This document shows positions 1 through 10,999 of a DNA stretch of 64,000 nucleotides, piece after piece; within the stretch, counting starts at the first letter, position 1, and each line of letters starts with the position of its first letter. The position numbers were made by a program, and so were the translations under genes. The stretch is from Hibiscus mutabilis. Taxonomy: Eukaryota; Streptophyta; Magnoliopsida; Malvales; Malvaceae. The stretch lies in the NCBI GenBank assembly GCA_019671005.1, contig CM033714.1, positions 58,203,741 to 58,267,740 on the forward strand. Direction: 5' to 3'. The notes beneath the pieces were generated by a model. That model was not told the DNA's origin. It saw only the letters and a program-made list of their open reading frames with translations, and searched no databases.

Positions 1-860
1 GTGGTGGTAAGTTCTGGATTGCTTTTACTTTATCCAGATGTATTTTGATCCCTCTTATGCTGACAACAAAACCCAAGAGTTTTCCCGATGTGACTCCAAA
101 AGTACACTTATTTGGATTGAGCTTTAACTAGTACTTTCTCAACCTCAAAACAAATTTTTTAAAGTCTAAATATGTTCTTCTTCGGTCTGGGATTTGGCGA
201 TCATGTCATCAACATACACTTCAATCTCTTTATGCATCATATCATGAAACAAAGTCACCATTGCCCGCTGATAAGTTGCCCAGCATTCTTTAACCCAAAA
301 GGCATCACTTTGTAATAGTATGTTCCCCATAAGGTTATAAATGTTCTCTTATCCATATCTTCTGGGCTCATCTTTATCTGATTATACCCCGAGAATCCAT
401 CCATAAAGGAAAACCAAGAATGTCCCGACGTATTATCCGCTAAGATGTCTATATGGGGCAAAGGGAAATTGTCCTTTGGACTAGCCTTATTTAGATCTCT
501 GTAATCCACACACATATGTACTTTCCTATCTTTCTTTGGCACAGGAACTATGTTGGCCACCCATTCTGGATACCTGGATACCTCAAGAAAACCAGCATCG
601 ATTTACTTTTGCACTTCTTCCTTTATCTTCAATACCATTTCTGTCCTCAGCCTTCTATGTTTTTGTTGTACTGGTTTACACTTCGGCTTTATGGGTAGTT
701 TATGTACCACTATATTGGTATTCAGTTCGGGCATGTCTTGGTACGACCAGGAGAAGACATCTTTAAACTCTCGCAACAAATTAATCAACCATTGTCTAGC
801 TTTCAATGAGAAGGTTGTTCCTATTTTCACATCTCTTCTTATTTCGTCGGTTCCCAAATT
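1..860 (-). pseudogene. Element B reverse transcriptase (partial, runs off left edge)
   Basis: Broken Ty3/gypsy reverse transcriptase, which would copy element RNA into cDNA in virus-like particles. Reading leftwards, 857-603 has the pre-RT segment with FKDVFSWSYQDMPEL; 560-255 has palm motifs with VPKKDRKVHMCVDYRDLN, FPLPHIDIL and FSFMDGFSGYNQIKM; 254 to the edge carries the catalytic YVDD with MIAKS after it (about 215-175). The reading frame breaks near 600 and again near 255. The nearest relatives in this window are the RT fragments of A (8821-8014) and C (49080-49870), with the same motif order. The rest of the polymerase is outside the window. Confidence 0.9.
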
Positions 861-868
861 AAGAATCT

Positions 869-1159
869 CTAATTCTTCCTTATGGGGTAGGATCTGCTTG
901 TCTTTTTTTCCACCAACCTCAGTAATTCTTCAAGGATTTCACATTCTGTTTCATCTTCCACCTCATTGATTTCCATTAAACACACTGGCCGCTCAAGATC
1001 TACTCCAGGATTAGGTTCAGGATCATTCATGCTACCAACTAAAAACCTGCAAAGGAAATTATAGTGTATATATTTGAAAGGAATGTGAAAAAAAGCAAGA
1101 AACATGTTTTCCATTTGTGAATCAGCATTGAAAGCATCTTTATTTAAATGAACTGACAT
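869..1159 (-). pseudogene. Element B linker between G-patch and RT
   Basis: Acidic spacer between the G-patch segment and RT, with residues such as NPGVDLERPVCLMEINEVE and a run of Glu/Asp. Equivalent acidic spacers occur in A (9056-8799) and C (about 48840-48960), in the same position and with the same KKQILPHKE-like end leading into RT. It has no recognisable enzymatic domain. Its conserved position suggests it is part of the pol polyprotein, but in Ogre elements an intron has been reported between protease and RT. I could not decide from sequence whether this stretch is partly intronic here. Confidence 0.6.
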
Positions 1160-1381
1160 AGTGGCCCTTTACAGATAATACTCTACACTTGCGGGCAAAA
1201 GTATAGAGCTAGTTCTATATATTTACTCTGTTTCATTGGATACAACATCAAGCTCCTCAACTATCCAATTGTCGAGTTTTTTTCCAGGGAGACACAGACA
1301 TATTTTCTCTAGGAACCTCCCAGGTTGAGTTCCCTCAAAAATTCTTCCGACGAGAAGCCCATCCAGCTCATTGCCAAAGAT

Positions 1382-1669
1382 TTATTCTTCATGTATTCTC
1401 GCGGTCTCTAGGTTGAGCTCCATGAGCTGTTCCTCAGCGTTCTCAAACCCTCTAGAGTTAAAGATACATGTCAGATCCACCAAAGGCATAGAATCGGAGG
1501 AGGCTTCAGATCCCAACAGACGAGCTTTCCTCTGTTCTCCCCTTGTCTTCAAATCTTTCAACCTATCCTTGACATTGGGCTTAAATCCTAGCCCGAAATG
1601 ATCCTTCTTCATAACCACTGATTTTGGATGCAAACACCCCTTGAGTCGCTTTCCTAAGCCTTTTCCCAT
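1382..1669 (-). pseudogene. Element B G-patch-like segment
   Basis: Short conserved segment downstream of protease: MGKGLGKRLKGCLHPKS followed by HFGLGFKPN. The glycine-spaced start (GKGLGKRL, then aromatic-Gly-Leu-Gly) resembles a G-patch, a nucleic-acid-binding motif reported after the protease in some retroelements. The matching pieces are GRGARKNKGLGRNLQGCLHP in A (9949-9656) and FYLGFKPNKWQRS in C (48181-48426). It lies just left of the A insertion. The ORF starts at an internal Met and must have continued from the protease part on the other side of A. Confidence 0.65.
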
Positions 1670-1889
1670 TCTTGCACCTCTTCCAGTGTTTCTCGTACAG
1701 TCATCCTAGTGCAGTTTGATAACTTCGGTCGCGGGAAAGGCTTGCCTTCTGCAACGAAGGTAGAATTTACAAACCCAGTGCCCTAAGAGAACATTCAAGG
1801 GCGTTCTCGTTGGCTTCAATATAAGGTGTGTCAGTGGTTACTGAAGCTATGATATCTTCTTCTGATCTCACATTGAACCAGCTTTCCTT
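1670..1889 (-). pseudogene. Element B protease C-terminal tail, left flank of insertion A
   Basis: On the minus strand the first bases after element A encode GKLV and, after a frameshift, EEDIIASVTTDTPYIEANEN. These are the residues that follow the retropepsin domain in A (TDGKLVTVNT at about 9990) and C. This is therefore the distal part of the B protease. It shows that A landed inside the B coding sequence. Confidence 0.7.
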
Positions 1890-4067
1890 TGTAGCAACCT
1901 TTTTCCCTCTCCCCTTTTTGAGAAAAAGAAATTTTGACGTGTTAAGGGCGTTTGTTTAGAAAATAAGTCGACTACTAATTATGCCCTGAATCGTTAATGA
2001 AAATCTTTTGAAAATGGGGGACTTCTTTTGAAAACTTTGAAATTTCCAAAACGATGAAAATTTGGAGTCGCCACCGGCCACTTGGGTAAGGTGGGCCAGA
2101 CACCTTAAAACCAGAGATTCGTTACGAAAGGGTCCGAGAGTTGGTTACGTGTGGGGAAGGATTAGCACCCCCATCACGCCCGAAAATCGGTACCAGAAAA
2201 TTTGTTGCTCCAAAAAGAATGAAACTTATTGAAATTTAGATTGAGTTTAATTCGAAGTTTCTAGATGAAAATTAACCTTGACTACATGGGCCTTATCGAA
2301 TTGGTGGATTCAAATTAATTAAATATTTAATTAGTAAAGTTGACGATACGTCGGACCATAGATTAAACTGACATCAAATAAGCCCGACTGTCAAGTTAAT
2401 TTAGGATTCGACCCTCGTACGTCACCTTTATCATGATGCAACCATTTAATTATGATGTGATGATTTTATTAATTTTTGATCCATTTACCTCGGGACGGTA
2501 ATAATTAATCTGAATATTTGGTCAACATCCCTTAAGCGGCTGCCGACGAACCTAAACCATCCAAAAAAACTCTGCTTTAAACCCTAGCCTAAACCCCAAC
2601 CCTATCCTAACAAAATTAACCCCTTCTGGTTAAGAAATCTGAAAGCCGAATCAAAAGAAGGGCTTCCGCCGTCGCATGCTTCCACCATTTCACCACCCAG
2701 CCTTGGAGAGGCTCGGGCTTACCAACGAAGTAGCTTCGGCCAGAGGAAACCAAAACGACGCAAGGGAGATCTTCTTGGGTAAAACTCTAAACCTGTTTTT
2801 CTATCATCATTTTTTATATACATACACATAGATAAACTGAAAGATGGAAGAAGATATACCTTGAAAGGCTATTTTTTGTGTTTATTGCTTCTACTTTTTT
2901 TTGTTTGAACTGTTGCCGTTACAAAACGATGCATTACATTATTATATCATGTTTCGATTGTTCATTGCCCTATTGCCTAGGATTTACAAGTTTAAGCAAA
3001 CATCGAATGTTATTACTATGGATGATGATACTCTGATTTTTGCCTGCTTTTTATGTTTTTTCTGTTGTTCGGTGGTTAAGAGAGTTGGTGGTGGCAGTGG
3101 AAATCCCGGTGATATGATTATGCTGATGAGGAGATGAACCGAAGCTGGCGCGTGGGCGCGTGAAGAAGCTGAATAGCCAGAGCGTGGGTTGTACGCGCGA
3201 AATTCGAATGGTCCGGCTCGATCTGGGCTGTTGGATCAAATTTGATACAATGGCTGAGATGCTTCTTGAGATGGACGGTCCAGATGGCTTCATAATGGTT
3301 GACGTGGCAACATTAGATGGACGACACGTGGCAGATGGAAGAGTTGAAGAGTCTTCAATCAATCTGGGTCGTTGGTCTTCATTTGATCTGAGCCGTTGGA
3401 TCAAAATTTGATCCAACAGTTTAGATGGGGCGGCTGCAAAGAAGAACATGAGATATCAGATTATTATTAGGGTTTTAGGATTGGGTTTGGGCCGAATAGG
3501 CCCTTGTTATATCTTTGTATTATTATTTTTTGGGGGGTTTTAATATGTAATGGGTCTGGACTCTTATAAACATTTGGGCTTAATTTTTATTTAATCTGTT
3601 TACATTTATATTTTTTCAGATCTGTTAACTTAATAATAATAGTAATAATAATAATGATGATAACAAAACATATAATATACATGCTTACACAATATATCAA
3701 TATTAATTACATAACACCTATGTACATGAGACACACATTTATGATACTAAAATAACAAACACACTAACATTAATACATATACCTAATACATGCAATACCT
3801 ACCTATCCTCACATGATAATACATACGTACAATATATATACACATATAAACAAACATCACATATGCACACATCATGCAATGCATACACATATGTTAATAG
3901 TAGTGTTTTTGCTTTTCTCTCTTTTTTTCTCTTCTTTTTTTCTTTTTCGGTTTTAATACACACATATAGATAGAGATAATTACTAATTAATCAACAGCCC
4001 ATCATAAGCCCCTTAACTAAAATGAAACAAAAAGGCGGGTTTACCCCAGACAAAATTAGTGATTACA
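1890..4067 (-). repeat. Element A 3' LTR
   Basis: 2178 bp, TG...CA. It matches the 15884-18486 copy over 1890-2113 and from 2536 to 4067, including the shared run ending in aaattagtgattaca. The part at 2041-2200 holds the block typical of the three Ogre-like elements here (gagtcgccaccggccact, then gttacgtgtggggaagg and agcaccccc). Between 2114 and 2535 it is unrelated to its partner. It also contains a perfect palindrome at 3395-3417 and an imperfect TAA microsatellite at about 3632-3662. Confidence 0.92.
3395..3417. promoter_or_regulatory. Perfect palindrome in A 3' LTR
   Basis: Arms GTTGGATCAAA and TTTGATCCAAC around a single central base. The same site with 12-bp arms lies in the other LTR at 17823-17847. 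A weaker version (ttggatcaaatttgatacaa) lies about 170 bp away at 3230-3249. The function is unknown; a binding site for a dimeric protein is one possibility. Confidence 0.5.
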
Positions 4068-4082
4068 GCTACCCCTCTTTGC
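4068..4082 (-). promoter_or_regulatory. Element A polypurine tract
   Basis: Minus-strand GCAAAGAGGGGTAGC lies directly against the LTR start TGTAATC. This is the expected place and composition for the primer of plus-strand cDNA synthesis. Element C has the comparable AAATAGGGGCAAC before its 3' LTR. Confidence 0.8.
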
Positions 4083-4158
4083 TTATACTTGTGAAACAAG
4101 AATAAAGCAAAGACCATAAGCAGTAATTTTGTCCAACTTTCCTGCCGGATGATTTGCT

Positions 4159-4450
4159 CTTTTGAAATGGCAACGGGAAAATTAAGATGACTTGTTTCCC
4201 CAAAATGGCAGAAAACAAGTGGGTAGTGCTGGCATGTCTTTCCCGATTGGTATTGGACGAACTAGTTACTGAATGATTCATTCCTTCGAAGCAGCAGCGA
4301 ACGAATCTAAATGACTTTGCTTTCCCGAAGCGGTTGAAAGCAATCTTAGTGACGACAGGATGTCCCTCCGAAATGGTAGTAGACATAACCTGACAAAGAC
4401 GGCATGTTCCTCCGAAATAGAAACGAACAAATAGAAATTCTTCAAATGAA
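4159..4450 (-). repeat. Degenerate ~43-bp tandem array in A 3' UTR
   Basis: About seven diverged units of roughly 40-45 bp, each starting near (c)cgaa(g/a)(t/c)gg and ending near tg(t/a)cttcc or tgttcct. Examples begin near 4199, 4243, 4287, 4326, 4369 and 4413. The array lies between integrase and the 3' LTR, where Ogre-type elements are known to carry variable tandem repeats. Confidence 0.55.
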
Positions 4451-5642
4451 GGTTCCATGAAGGCTTCTGTTCTCTGTGAGCCTGAACGGATAGGCTAACC
4501 TCTTCTTCCCTTTTTCAAAAGGTACTATCATCTAGCCTCTTTCACTGGGAAGTGATGTTTTCAAAATCCTTTGCTTGGAAATTCTCTCCAGTTTCCATCC
4601 TGATGTTTGTTTCTCTTCTCAAGAGGTCTCTCATTTTGTCCTGTAAAAAGAGACAAAATGGTGCGATGGTATGATTTAGCATGCCCCCAACCTAGGAACA
4701 TCTAACTAAATATGATGCATGAATAGCAATAATTCACTCGGGCATTTTTTTCTTCCTGGTCTTTTGATTTCGACTTTCCTTTACTTTCTTCCTCTCTTTC
4801 TTGTGACGATGGTACCCTACTTGTCACTCGGGTTCACCCTTTATGCCTTTTCTTGATTCATTTGTTCCAACAGGTCTTTTCAGGTTTTCGCTTTTTAGAC
4901 TTGTACTCCCAAAGTGCCTTTTACGGGTTTTCACTTCATTTTTTCCTTTTCTTTTCTTTTTCTTTTTCTTCTTTTTCTTTTTCTTTTGGGCGCCCTTCCA
5001 AGTTTTTGCCTTTAGTTCCCTCAATAATAAGTGAGGTATTCACTGTCTTTCTTTGGTAAATCTCGTCAATTTCACCCTAATGATCTTTTTGCCTTAACCT
5101 TGGCAGATTCGCCCTTTATCCTGGAATAACCTGCACTCAATGGGTTAAATCATAGTAATACCAAGAAATCTTTTGCTTTTCATAACCTATGTCAATCCAT
5201 CTGCGAGATGATGAAGAGACAAATAACAGAAATAATATTTTATTAATACTAAGATAAACATTAACAAAATTTTGAAAGTCATGGCAAACATGCAAAGAAA
5301 AGACACAAATAACGTCAACTGTATGAACAATAAGAACCTATCGACCACAGTAGACATTTTACTCGCCATCCTAGGTTACGACTTTCAACGACCTAAGGAT
5401 TGAAGCACTGCCCTTTGATGAGGCCTGTCAGTCGTATGCCGAAATTCATGCATGTCTGAACCGTCATGTTCAGATTTTCAATTCAGATCACCCCCTGGTT
5501 TTTGGACGCCCAATTTAGGGTTTTTGCCCTAAACCCTTCTTCTTTCTTTATTTTTTTTCTTTATTTTTTTTCTTTTTTTCTTATTTTTTCCTTTTTTTCT
5601 TCTTTTTTCTTTTTCTTCTTTTTTCTTTTTTCTTCTTCAGGC
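4451..5642 (-). other. Element A 3' untranslated region with two purine tracts
   Basis: Non-coding on the element strand. It holds two long tracts that are purine-only on the minus strand: 5545-5638, directly after integrase, and 4937-4988. Beside the second is a pair of motifs, GAAAACCCGTAAAAGG and GAAAACCTGAAAAG (minus strand, within 4876-4936). These resemble the pair found after the purine tract of element C. The plus-strand ORFs across these tracts are low-complexity Phe/Ser runs and are not genes. Confidence 0.6.
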
Positions 5643-6700
5643 GTAATACTTTTTTACCGAGTCCGAGTTTATCGAGTTGCTTAACTCTTTCCTGTCCATC
5701 TAGGCTAAGATCAACGCTCCTCTGGAGAAGGCCTTCTTTACAACATATGGCCATTCCCAATTAGGCATCCACTTCCCTCGAAAGTCCTTTTGGTTAAGTA
5801 AGATCTTTTTATAGGCCCGCATCATCCAGATCCCCCTCTTGAAACTCTCTGGGGTGAACTTTCTTATTATAGGCCCGCATCATCCTTTTCTAATACATTT
5901 GGCTATGACAGATGGCCTTCAACCTTTTTCTCTTCGATAATGTTCAATTGATCAATTAAGGCTTGTATCCATTCAGCCTCGTCCAACTTTACTTCGTTCA
6001 AAATTTGGAGTGACGAGATCTCTACCTTAATGGGTAATACCGCTTCTGTGCCATATACCAAAGAATAAGGTGTTGCCCCGGTGGAGGTCCTCACAGAGGC
6101 TCGAAAAGCAAACAGGGCAAAAGGTAGCTTTTCATGCCAATCCTTGTAATTTTCTGTGTTTTTTGCTATGATCTTCTTTATATTCTTATTTGCCGCCTCC
6201 ACAACTCCATTCATCTTGGGGCAATAGACATTAGAATTGTGATGTACAATTTTGAACTATCCACACACCTCAGTCATCATTTTTGTTATTCAAGTTGGAA
6301 GCATTGTCAGTGATGATCCTTTCAGGTAAGCCATAATAACATATAATTTCTTTCTTGAGGAACTTGCAAACTGTCATTCTTGTGATGTTGGCATACGAGG
6401 CAGCTTCTACCCATTTGGTGAAGTAATCGATGGCTACTAAGATGAAGCGATGCTCATTAGAAGCTTTCGGGTGTATTTGCCCTCCCCAAGCAACAAAAGG
6501 CCAAGGCGAGTTCATGACGTGAAGTGGTACCGGTGGGGAATGTATCTTATCGGGGTAAATTTGGCATTTATGGCACTTCTTCGCATAATTAATGCAATCC
6601 CCTTCCATTGTTGACCAGAAGTAGCCGTATCTTATGATCTTTCTAGCCATCGAGAAGCCGCTAGCGTGGGTCCCGCATAAACCTCTCTGCTAAAATAGTT
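5643..6700 (-). pseudogene. Element A integrase
   Basis: Retroviral-type integrase, which would insert element cDNA into the chromosome. From 6650 leftwards: an H2C2-type zinc region ending in CHKCQIY, then the DDE core with AIDYFTKWVEAA (first Asp), IITDNASNLN (second Asp) and VVEAANKNIKK (Glu, about 6200). The C-terminal domain reads PREFQEGDL, then KWMPNWE and a KKYY-type end near 5643. The frame breaks at about 6265 and in the C-terminal part. There an 18-bp string (tataggcccgcatcatcc) occurs twice, at 5810-5827 and 5868-5885, 58 bp apart, which shifts the frame. No chromodomain is seen, as expected for the Tat lineage. Confidence 0.92.
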
Positions 6701-6708
6701 TTGGCCTC

Positions 6709-7345
6709 CTAGGCATAAACGCACCTCAACAGTATCTGATCTTTACTTCTTTTATACAAAACCTCCCCATCCAAGATGTACCCTGATGCCAACCTTCTGA
6801 TAGTTCTTTTTTCATTATCATTGGCATTTTTTGGGTAAGTTTGGTATTTGATGTACTGAAGGATGTCGTAATACCATGGATTGCCATACTTTTCCACTTC
6901 GAAGCTATACCAGTAGGCTGGTACTTCAAAAGTTTGCATATCGATGAGCTTCATTTCGGCCGTCCCATTTACTTTGAACACGGCGGCCAAGGTGGCCAGA
7001 GCGTCAGCCATTTAGTTGTCTTCTCTTGGCAAGTAGGTGAAACTGACTTCTTCAAAATTTCTGACCAAATCTTGGATCAATTCGTAATACTTGATCAGCT
7101 TTGGATCCCTGGTCTCCCACTCTTTTCGAAGTTTGTAGACTACCAAAGAAGAATCTCCAAAAACTTGGAGTACCTTGATCTTCTTCTCAATGGTTGCTCG
7201 AAGTCCCATGACACATGATTCATACTCGGCTATGTTGTTGGTGCAAAAGAATTCCAGCCTACTTGTGAAAGGGTAGTGGTCCTCTTTTGGGGGAAATTAA
7301 TACTGCCCCTATTCCATGGCCTAAGGCATTCGACGCCCCATCGAA
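6709..7345 (-). pseudogene. Element A second (archaeal-type) RNase H
   Basis: A second RNase H domain that marks the Tat/Ogre lineage. It is seen in pieces: YFDGASNALGHGIGAVLISP (about 7345-7285), GLRATIEKKIKVLQVFGDSS (7209 on) and MADALATLAAVFKV (from 7011). The expected acidic residues are in FDG, GDSS and the DALA end. A linker to integrase follows, with GYILDGEVLYKRSKDQILLR. It would remove RNA from RNA/DNA hybrids alongside the RT-linked RNase H. Frames change near 7255 and 7011. Confidence 0.88.
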
Positions 7346-7990
7346 ATAGTGCCTCCAGCCCTCTTTCTCGTCAACAATTTTCCCTTTAGTTACAGCACAG
7401 ATCAAATCTTCATATGGGAAATGAAAATCCAATGGTTCGTAGTCATCCGAGGCGCGACTTGCCAGAAGATCTGCCACGACACTTCTTTTTACCGCTTTCT
7501 GGTTCATGTAAACGATGTCAAACTCTAACAAGAGCATTTGCCAATGGGCCATCTTCCCTATTAATGTTGGCGCTTCCATTAGAAATTTCAGCAGATCCAT
7601 CTGGGAAATTAGACAGGTGGTATCATACAACATGTATTGCCGTAACTGCTTATTGGCATATACCAAGGCACAATATAACTTCTGAATTGGCAGGTATCGG
7701 GTTTCACAATCTGTGAACTTCTTGTTCAAATAGTAGATGGCCCATTCCTTCTTCCCTAAGTCATCGTGTTGTCTGAGTACACACCCCATAGAATTTTCAA
7801 AGACCGTCAAATACAGGATCAATGGTCTGTTCGGCACTGGTGCAACTAGGATCAGGGGATCAATCAGATACTTCTTGATCTTTTCTAATGCCTCTTGGCA
7901 ATCTTCATCCCAGACTCCCGGGTTATTCTTTCGGAGTAGTCTGAACATAGGGTCACATTTATTAGCAACTGGGATATGAACCGAGATATG
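7346..7990 (-). pseudogene. Element A RT-linked RNase H
   Basis: RNase H domain following RT, reading from MFRLLRKNNPGVWDEDCQ (7948) through PLILYLTVFENSMGCVL, then YLNKKFTDCETRY and LRQYMLY. It then runs in the same frame into the second RNase H. The frame is open for 229 codons (7948-7259), the longest intact stretch of pol in this element. It is joined to the RT fragment ending at 8014 by a frameshift or stop at about 7990. Confidence 0.9.
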
Positions 7991-8013
7991 TAGTTTAACC
8001 TTCCTAAAAAACC

Positions 8014-8821
8014 TCAGACCTCCTTTTGTGTTCGCGGTGGTGGAAGCTCTTGAATCGCTTTTACCTTGTCGGGGTCAATCTCGATGCCCCTATGACTTAC
8101 CACAAAGCCTAAAAGCTTCCCTGATGTGATTGCGAATGTGCACTTGGCCGAGTTGAGTTTTAGCTGATATTTCCTTAACCTTTGGAAGAGCTTCCGCAAA
8201 TTATGGATGTGCTCTTCCTCAGTCTTAGACTTGGCTATCATGTCATCCACGTACACCTCGATTTCCTTATTCATCATGTCATGAAACAAGGTTACCATGG
8301 CTCTTTGGTAGGTTGTCTCAGCATTTTTTAATCCGAAGGGCATCACTTTGTAACAAAACGTGCCCTACATGGTCACAAAAGTAGTTTTCTCCATGTCTTC
8401 GGGGTGCATTTTGATATGGTTATACCATGATAAGCCATCCATGAACGAGACCAAGCATTTCCCGCGGTATTGTCTTCTAAAGTGTCAATATGGGTAAAGG
8501 AAAGTTATCCTTGGGGCTTGCCTTATTAAGGTCTCTATAATCCACGCAGATTCGCAGCTTCTCATCTTTCTTTGGTACTGGCACAATGTTGGCCACCCAT
8601 TCTGGGTACTTAGAGGCCTCTAGAAACCCAGCCTCAAATTTCTTCTTCACCACTTCTCTGATTTTCAGTAACATGTCTGTTCTCATTCTCCAAAGCTTTT
8701 GCTTAACGGGCTTGCATTCTGGCCTAATGGAAAGCTTGTACGTTACAATGTCTGTGTTTAAGCCCGGCATGTCTTGGTATGACCATACGAATACATCTTT
8801 AAATTCTATAAGCAATTCCAC
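8014..8821 (-). pseudogene. Element A reverse transcriptase
   Basis: Reading from 8821: FKDVFVWSYQDMPGL, then ECKPVKQKLWRMR, ANIVPVPKKDEKLRICVDYR and DNFPLP (first ORF to 8477). A broken stretch (8476-8347) follows, in which the FMDGLSWYNHIKM-type motif can be traced. The ORF 8346-8014 begins MPFGLKNAETTYQRAM, carries the catalytic YVDDMIAKSK and ends near ELPPPRTQKEV. All major Ty3/gypsy RT motifs are present, but in two frames. Confidence 0.93.
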
Positions 8822-9056
8822 TAACCCTTGTCTGATTTCTAGTGATAGGGTGCCACCGATCTTTACTTCTTTCCTTTTCTTCGCCAGTTCCCAAATTTAG
8901 GACCTCTAGCTTCTCTTGGTGCGGAAGGATTTGCTTTTCCTCACCGGCCTTTATTCTTAACAGCTCGTCTGGAATCTCAAAATTTTCTTCCTCTAACTCT
9001 GCCAAGTACATGGGTTGTTCGAAATTTACTTTGGGATTAGGCTCTACATTGTTCAT
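8799..9056 (-). pseudogene. Element A acidic linker before RT
   Basis: Acidic spacer NVEPNPKVNFEQPMYLAELE, then KQILPHQEKLEVLNLGT, leading towards RT. Similar pieces exist in B (1159-869) and C (48927-49060). It overlaps the N-terminal end of the RT ORF in another frame, showing a frameshift at about 8815. Confidence 0.6.
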
Positions 9057-9655
9057 ACAGTTTATATTAAGGGGCCTGCACGATTTTTAAAAAGTGCGTA
9101 TTGGAAAAGAAAGGTGTAGTTTATAACATAAATAAATTATTAGCTGATAAATAAATGAATACGTAAATGAATAAATAATGAATGAAGTGGAATGAATGGA
9201 ATGAGTGCCATGTTTGCCACTTGAGAGAAAGGAAATGTAGATGTAGTATATTTTACTCAAAACAGATGAATATGACACAGCTGCCCTTCTTTACAAAAGA
9301 TGCTCATTACTTTCGGGCCAAAGTAACAGAGTATTTCTAGGCATTACTTTGATTGGTTCCTATTGAGTGTTGGCACGACCCTGAAGGTCCAGTTGTTAAG
9401 CTCTTCCCTTGGGAGGCACGAGCGAATTCTGGCCAAAAACCGGCTAGGCTTGCTCTTATCGCCGATCATGTTTACATTTATTTCGTCTAAAGTTTCACTA
9501 ATTAGCTCTTCTTGGAGGCGCCTTTCACCCTCCTGGTTTGCCTTCTAGATATCCTCCTCCGGGTTTCGGATCCCCCTAGATATGAAGATACCTTTGAAGT
9601 TTGAATAGGTTATGAGAGCCCAGCGAATGTCTTCTCCCCTCAACCTGGCTTTCCT
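9057..9655 (-). other. Element A region between G-patch and RT, no clear domain
   Basis: No long ORF on the element strand. Ogre elements have been reported to carry an intron between protease and RT, and this stretch lies in the right place. I could not identify convincing splice sites by eye, so this is a positional suggestion only. It contains an AT-rich patch with repeated aatgaatga-like strings at about 9145-9200. Confidence 0.4.
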
Positions 9656-9949
9656 CTATTCTTGTGTCTTTTGCAGCAAATTGGGCTTATAGCCGAGTCC
9701 AAAGTGGTCCACCTTGTGAATCACACTAATAGGATGAAGACACCCTTGTAGATTCCTCCCTAAACCTTTGTTCTTTCTTGCTCCTCTTCCCATGGTTTCA
9801 AACACCATCATCTTAGTGCAATTTGACAGTTTGGGGTGTGGAACTTTGCTTCCTTCGGCAACAAAAGTAGCATTGATAAGTTCCAAGGATCTGAAAGCGT
9901 ACTCCATTGCTTCTCCATCAGAAGGGATGTATGGTGTATTCGGAGTCAC
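9656..9949 (-). pseudogene. Element A post-protease and G-patch-like segment
   Basis: ORF reading MTPNTPYIPSDGEAMEYAF, then NATFVAEGSKVPHPKLSNCT, then GRGARKNKGLGRNLQGCLHP and HFGLGYKPN. The glycine-rich part resembles a G-patch; its position right after protease is the same in B and C. It probably belongs to the same polyprotein as protease. Confidence 0.65.
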
Positions 9950-9967
9950 TAAAGCGATATTGTCCTC

Positions 9968-10952
9968 TTATGTATTCACTGTTACTAATTTCCCATCGGT
10001 GACAAACTTCAATTTTTGATAAAGAGAGGACGAAACGGCACCGACCGAGTGTATCCAAGGCCTTCCTAACAGGCAATTGTAAGATGGCTGAATATCCATG
10101 ACCACAAAGTCAACCACATATTTAGTAGGACCAATGAGCAGGGGTACTTCTATTTTCCCGACGACATCTCTCTTGGTCTCGTTGAAGGCTCGTACGGTAT
10201 TATGACATGGCTTCATGTACGAGCTATCGATTGGTAGTCGTTGTAGTGTGGCTAATGGCATGACATTCAATGCAGTGCCATTATCAATTAAAACGCCTGG
10301 AAACACATAACCTTTACAGTGGGTAGTGATGTCCAGGGCCTTGACGGACCCGTGCCTTCCCTTGGAATTTCGTCATCACTGAAGGTAATGTGATTGACGT
10401 TAGTAATGTCACCTATGATCTGATCTAATCTTCCAACAGAAATTTCTTTTGCAACAAAGGTCTCGTTCAAAACCTTCAACAATACATCTCTATGCTTTTC
10501 CAAATTTAGTAGTAGGTCGAGTACCGAAATGTGAGCTAGTTGTTTTCGGAGTTGATTGACAACACTATACTCACTGTGCTTCAGAAATTTCAAAAATTCT
10601 TGTGCTTGCGTTTCTGTGACGGACTCCTTGATCTTTGTAGGTAGGTCCTCTCCAAACACCTTTCAGGTCTTGCTCCAGCTTTTTGGGCTTTCTCTTTTGG
10701 ATCCCTCAAATTTTCTAGAATGTAACACCGACCACTTCTTGTTAAATGCCCCACATCACTTACTTCTCTGCTACTGGGTTGAGTAGGTTCTGTTTCCATC
10801 GTCCTCTTCTCCTCTTGTGCATTAGACGATCCCGGAATCATGACTCTTGCGGCGTAATTCCACGAAACCATCTTGGTGTCTTTAAAAGGAAAAGATTTTG
10901 GGGTAGTAATTATAATCTTGGGAGCCACTTTTGGTTCACTTGCCTCATTCAT
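9968..10952 (-). pseudogene. Element A protease region (retropepsin) with upstream linker
   Basis: From 10952: VAPKIIITTPKSFPFKDTKM and a basic region (VGHLTRSGRCY). Then 10659-10288: AQEFLKFLKHSEYSVVNQL and LNLEKHRDVLLKVLNETFV. Then 10306-9968, the aspartic protease: GVLIDNGTALNVMPLATLQR with the catalytic Asp, a hydrophobic strand VVDFVVMDI, and the conserved YNCLLGRPWIHSVGAV flap-distal motif. It would cleave the Gag-Pol precursor. Frames change at about 10590 and 10290. Confidence 0.88.
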
Positions 10953-10999
10953 CCTGAGACCGAGGACAAGCGGTCTCTTCGCACTGTATCTGGTTTCTT

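Noticed and set aside
1371..1601. Plus-strand ORFs overlapping minus-strand B coding sequence
   Set aside because: Shadows of the G-patch segment on the other strand.
2575..2605. aaaccctagcc/aaaccccaaccc strings suggesting interstitial telomere repeats (also near 17010)
   Set aside because: Only one or two imperfect units, in equivalent positions of both LTRs of A; part of the LTR.
4843..5059. Overlapping plus-strand ORFs rich in Phe and Ser
   Set aside because: They are translations of a pyrimidine tract (purine tract of the element strand); no real protein features.
5466..5684. Plus-strand ORF with a Phe-rich run that could look like a membrane segment
   Set aside because: Low-complexity translation of the second pyrimidine tract in the A 3' UTR, antisense to the element.
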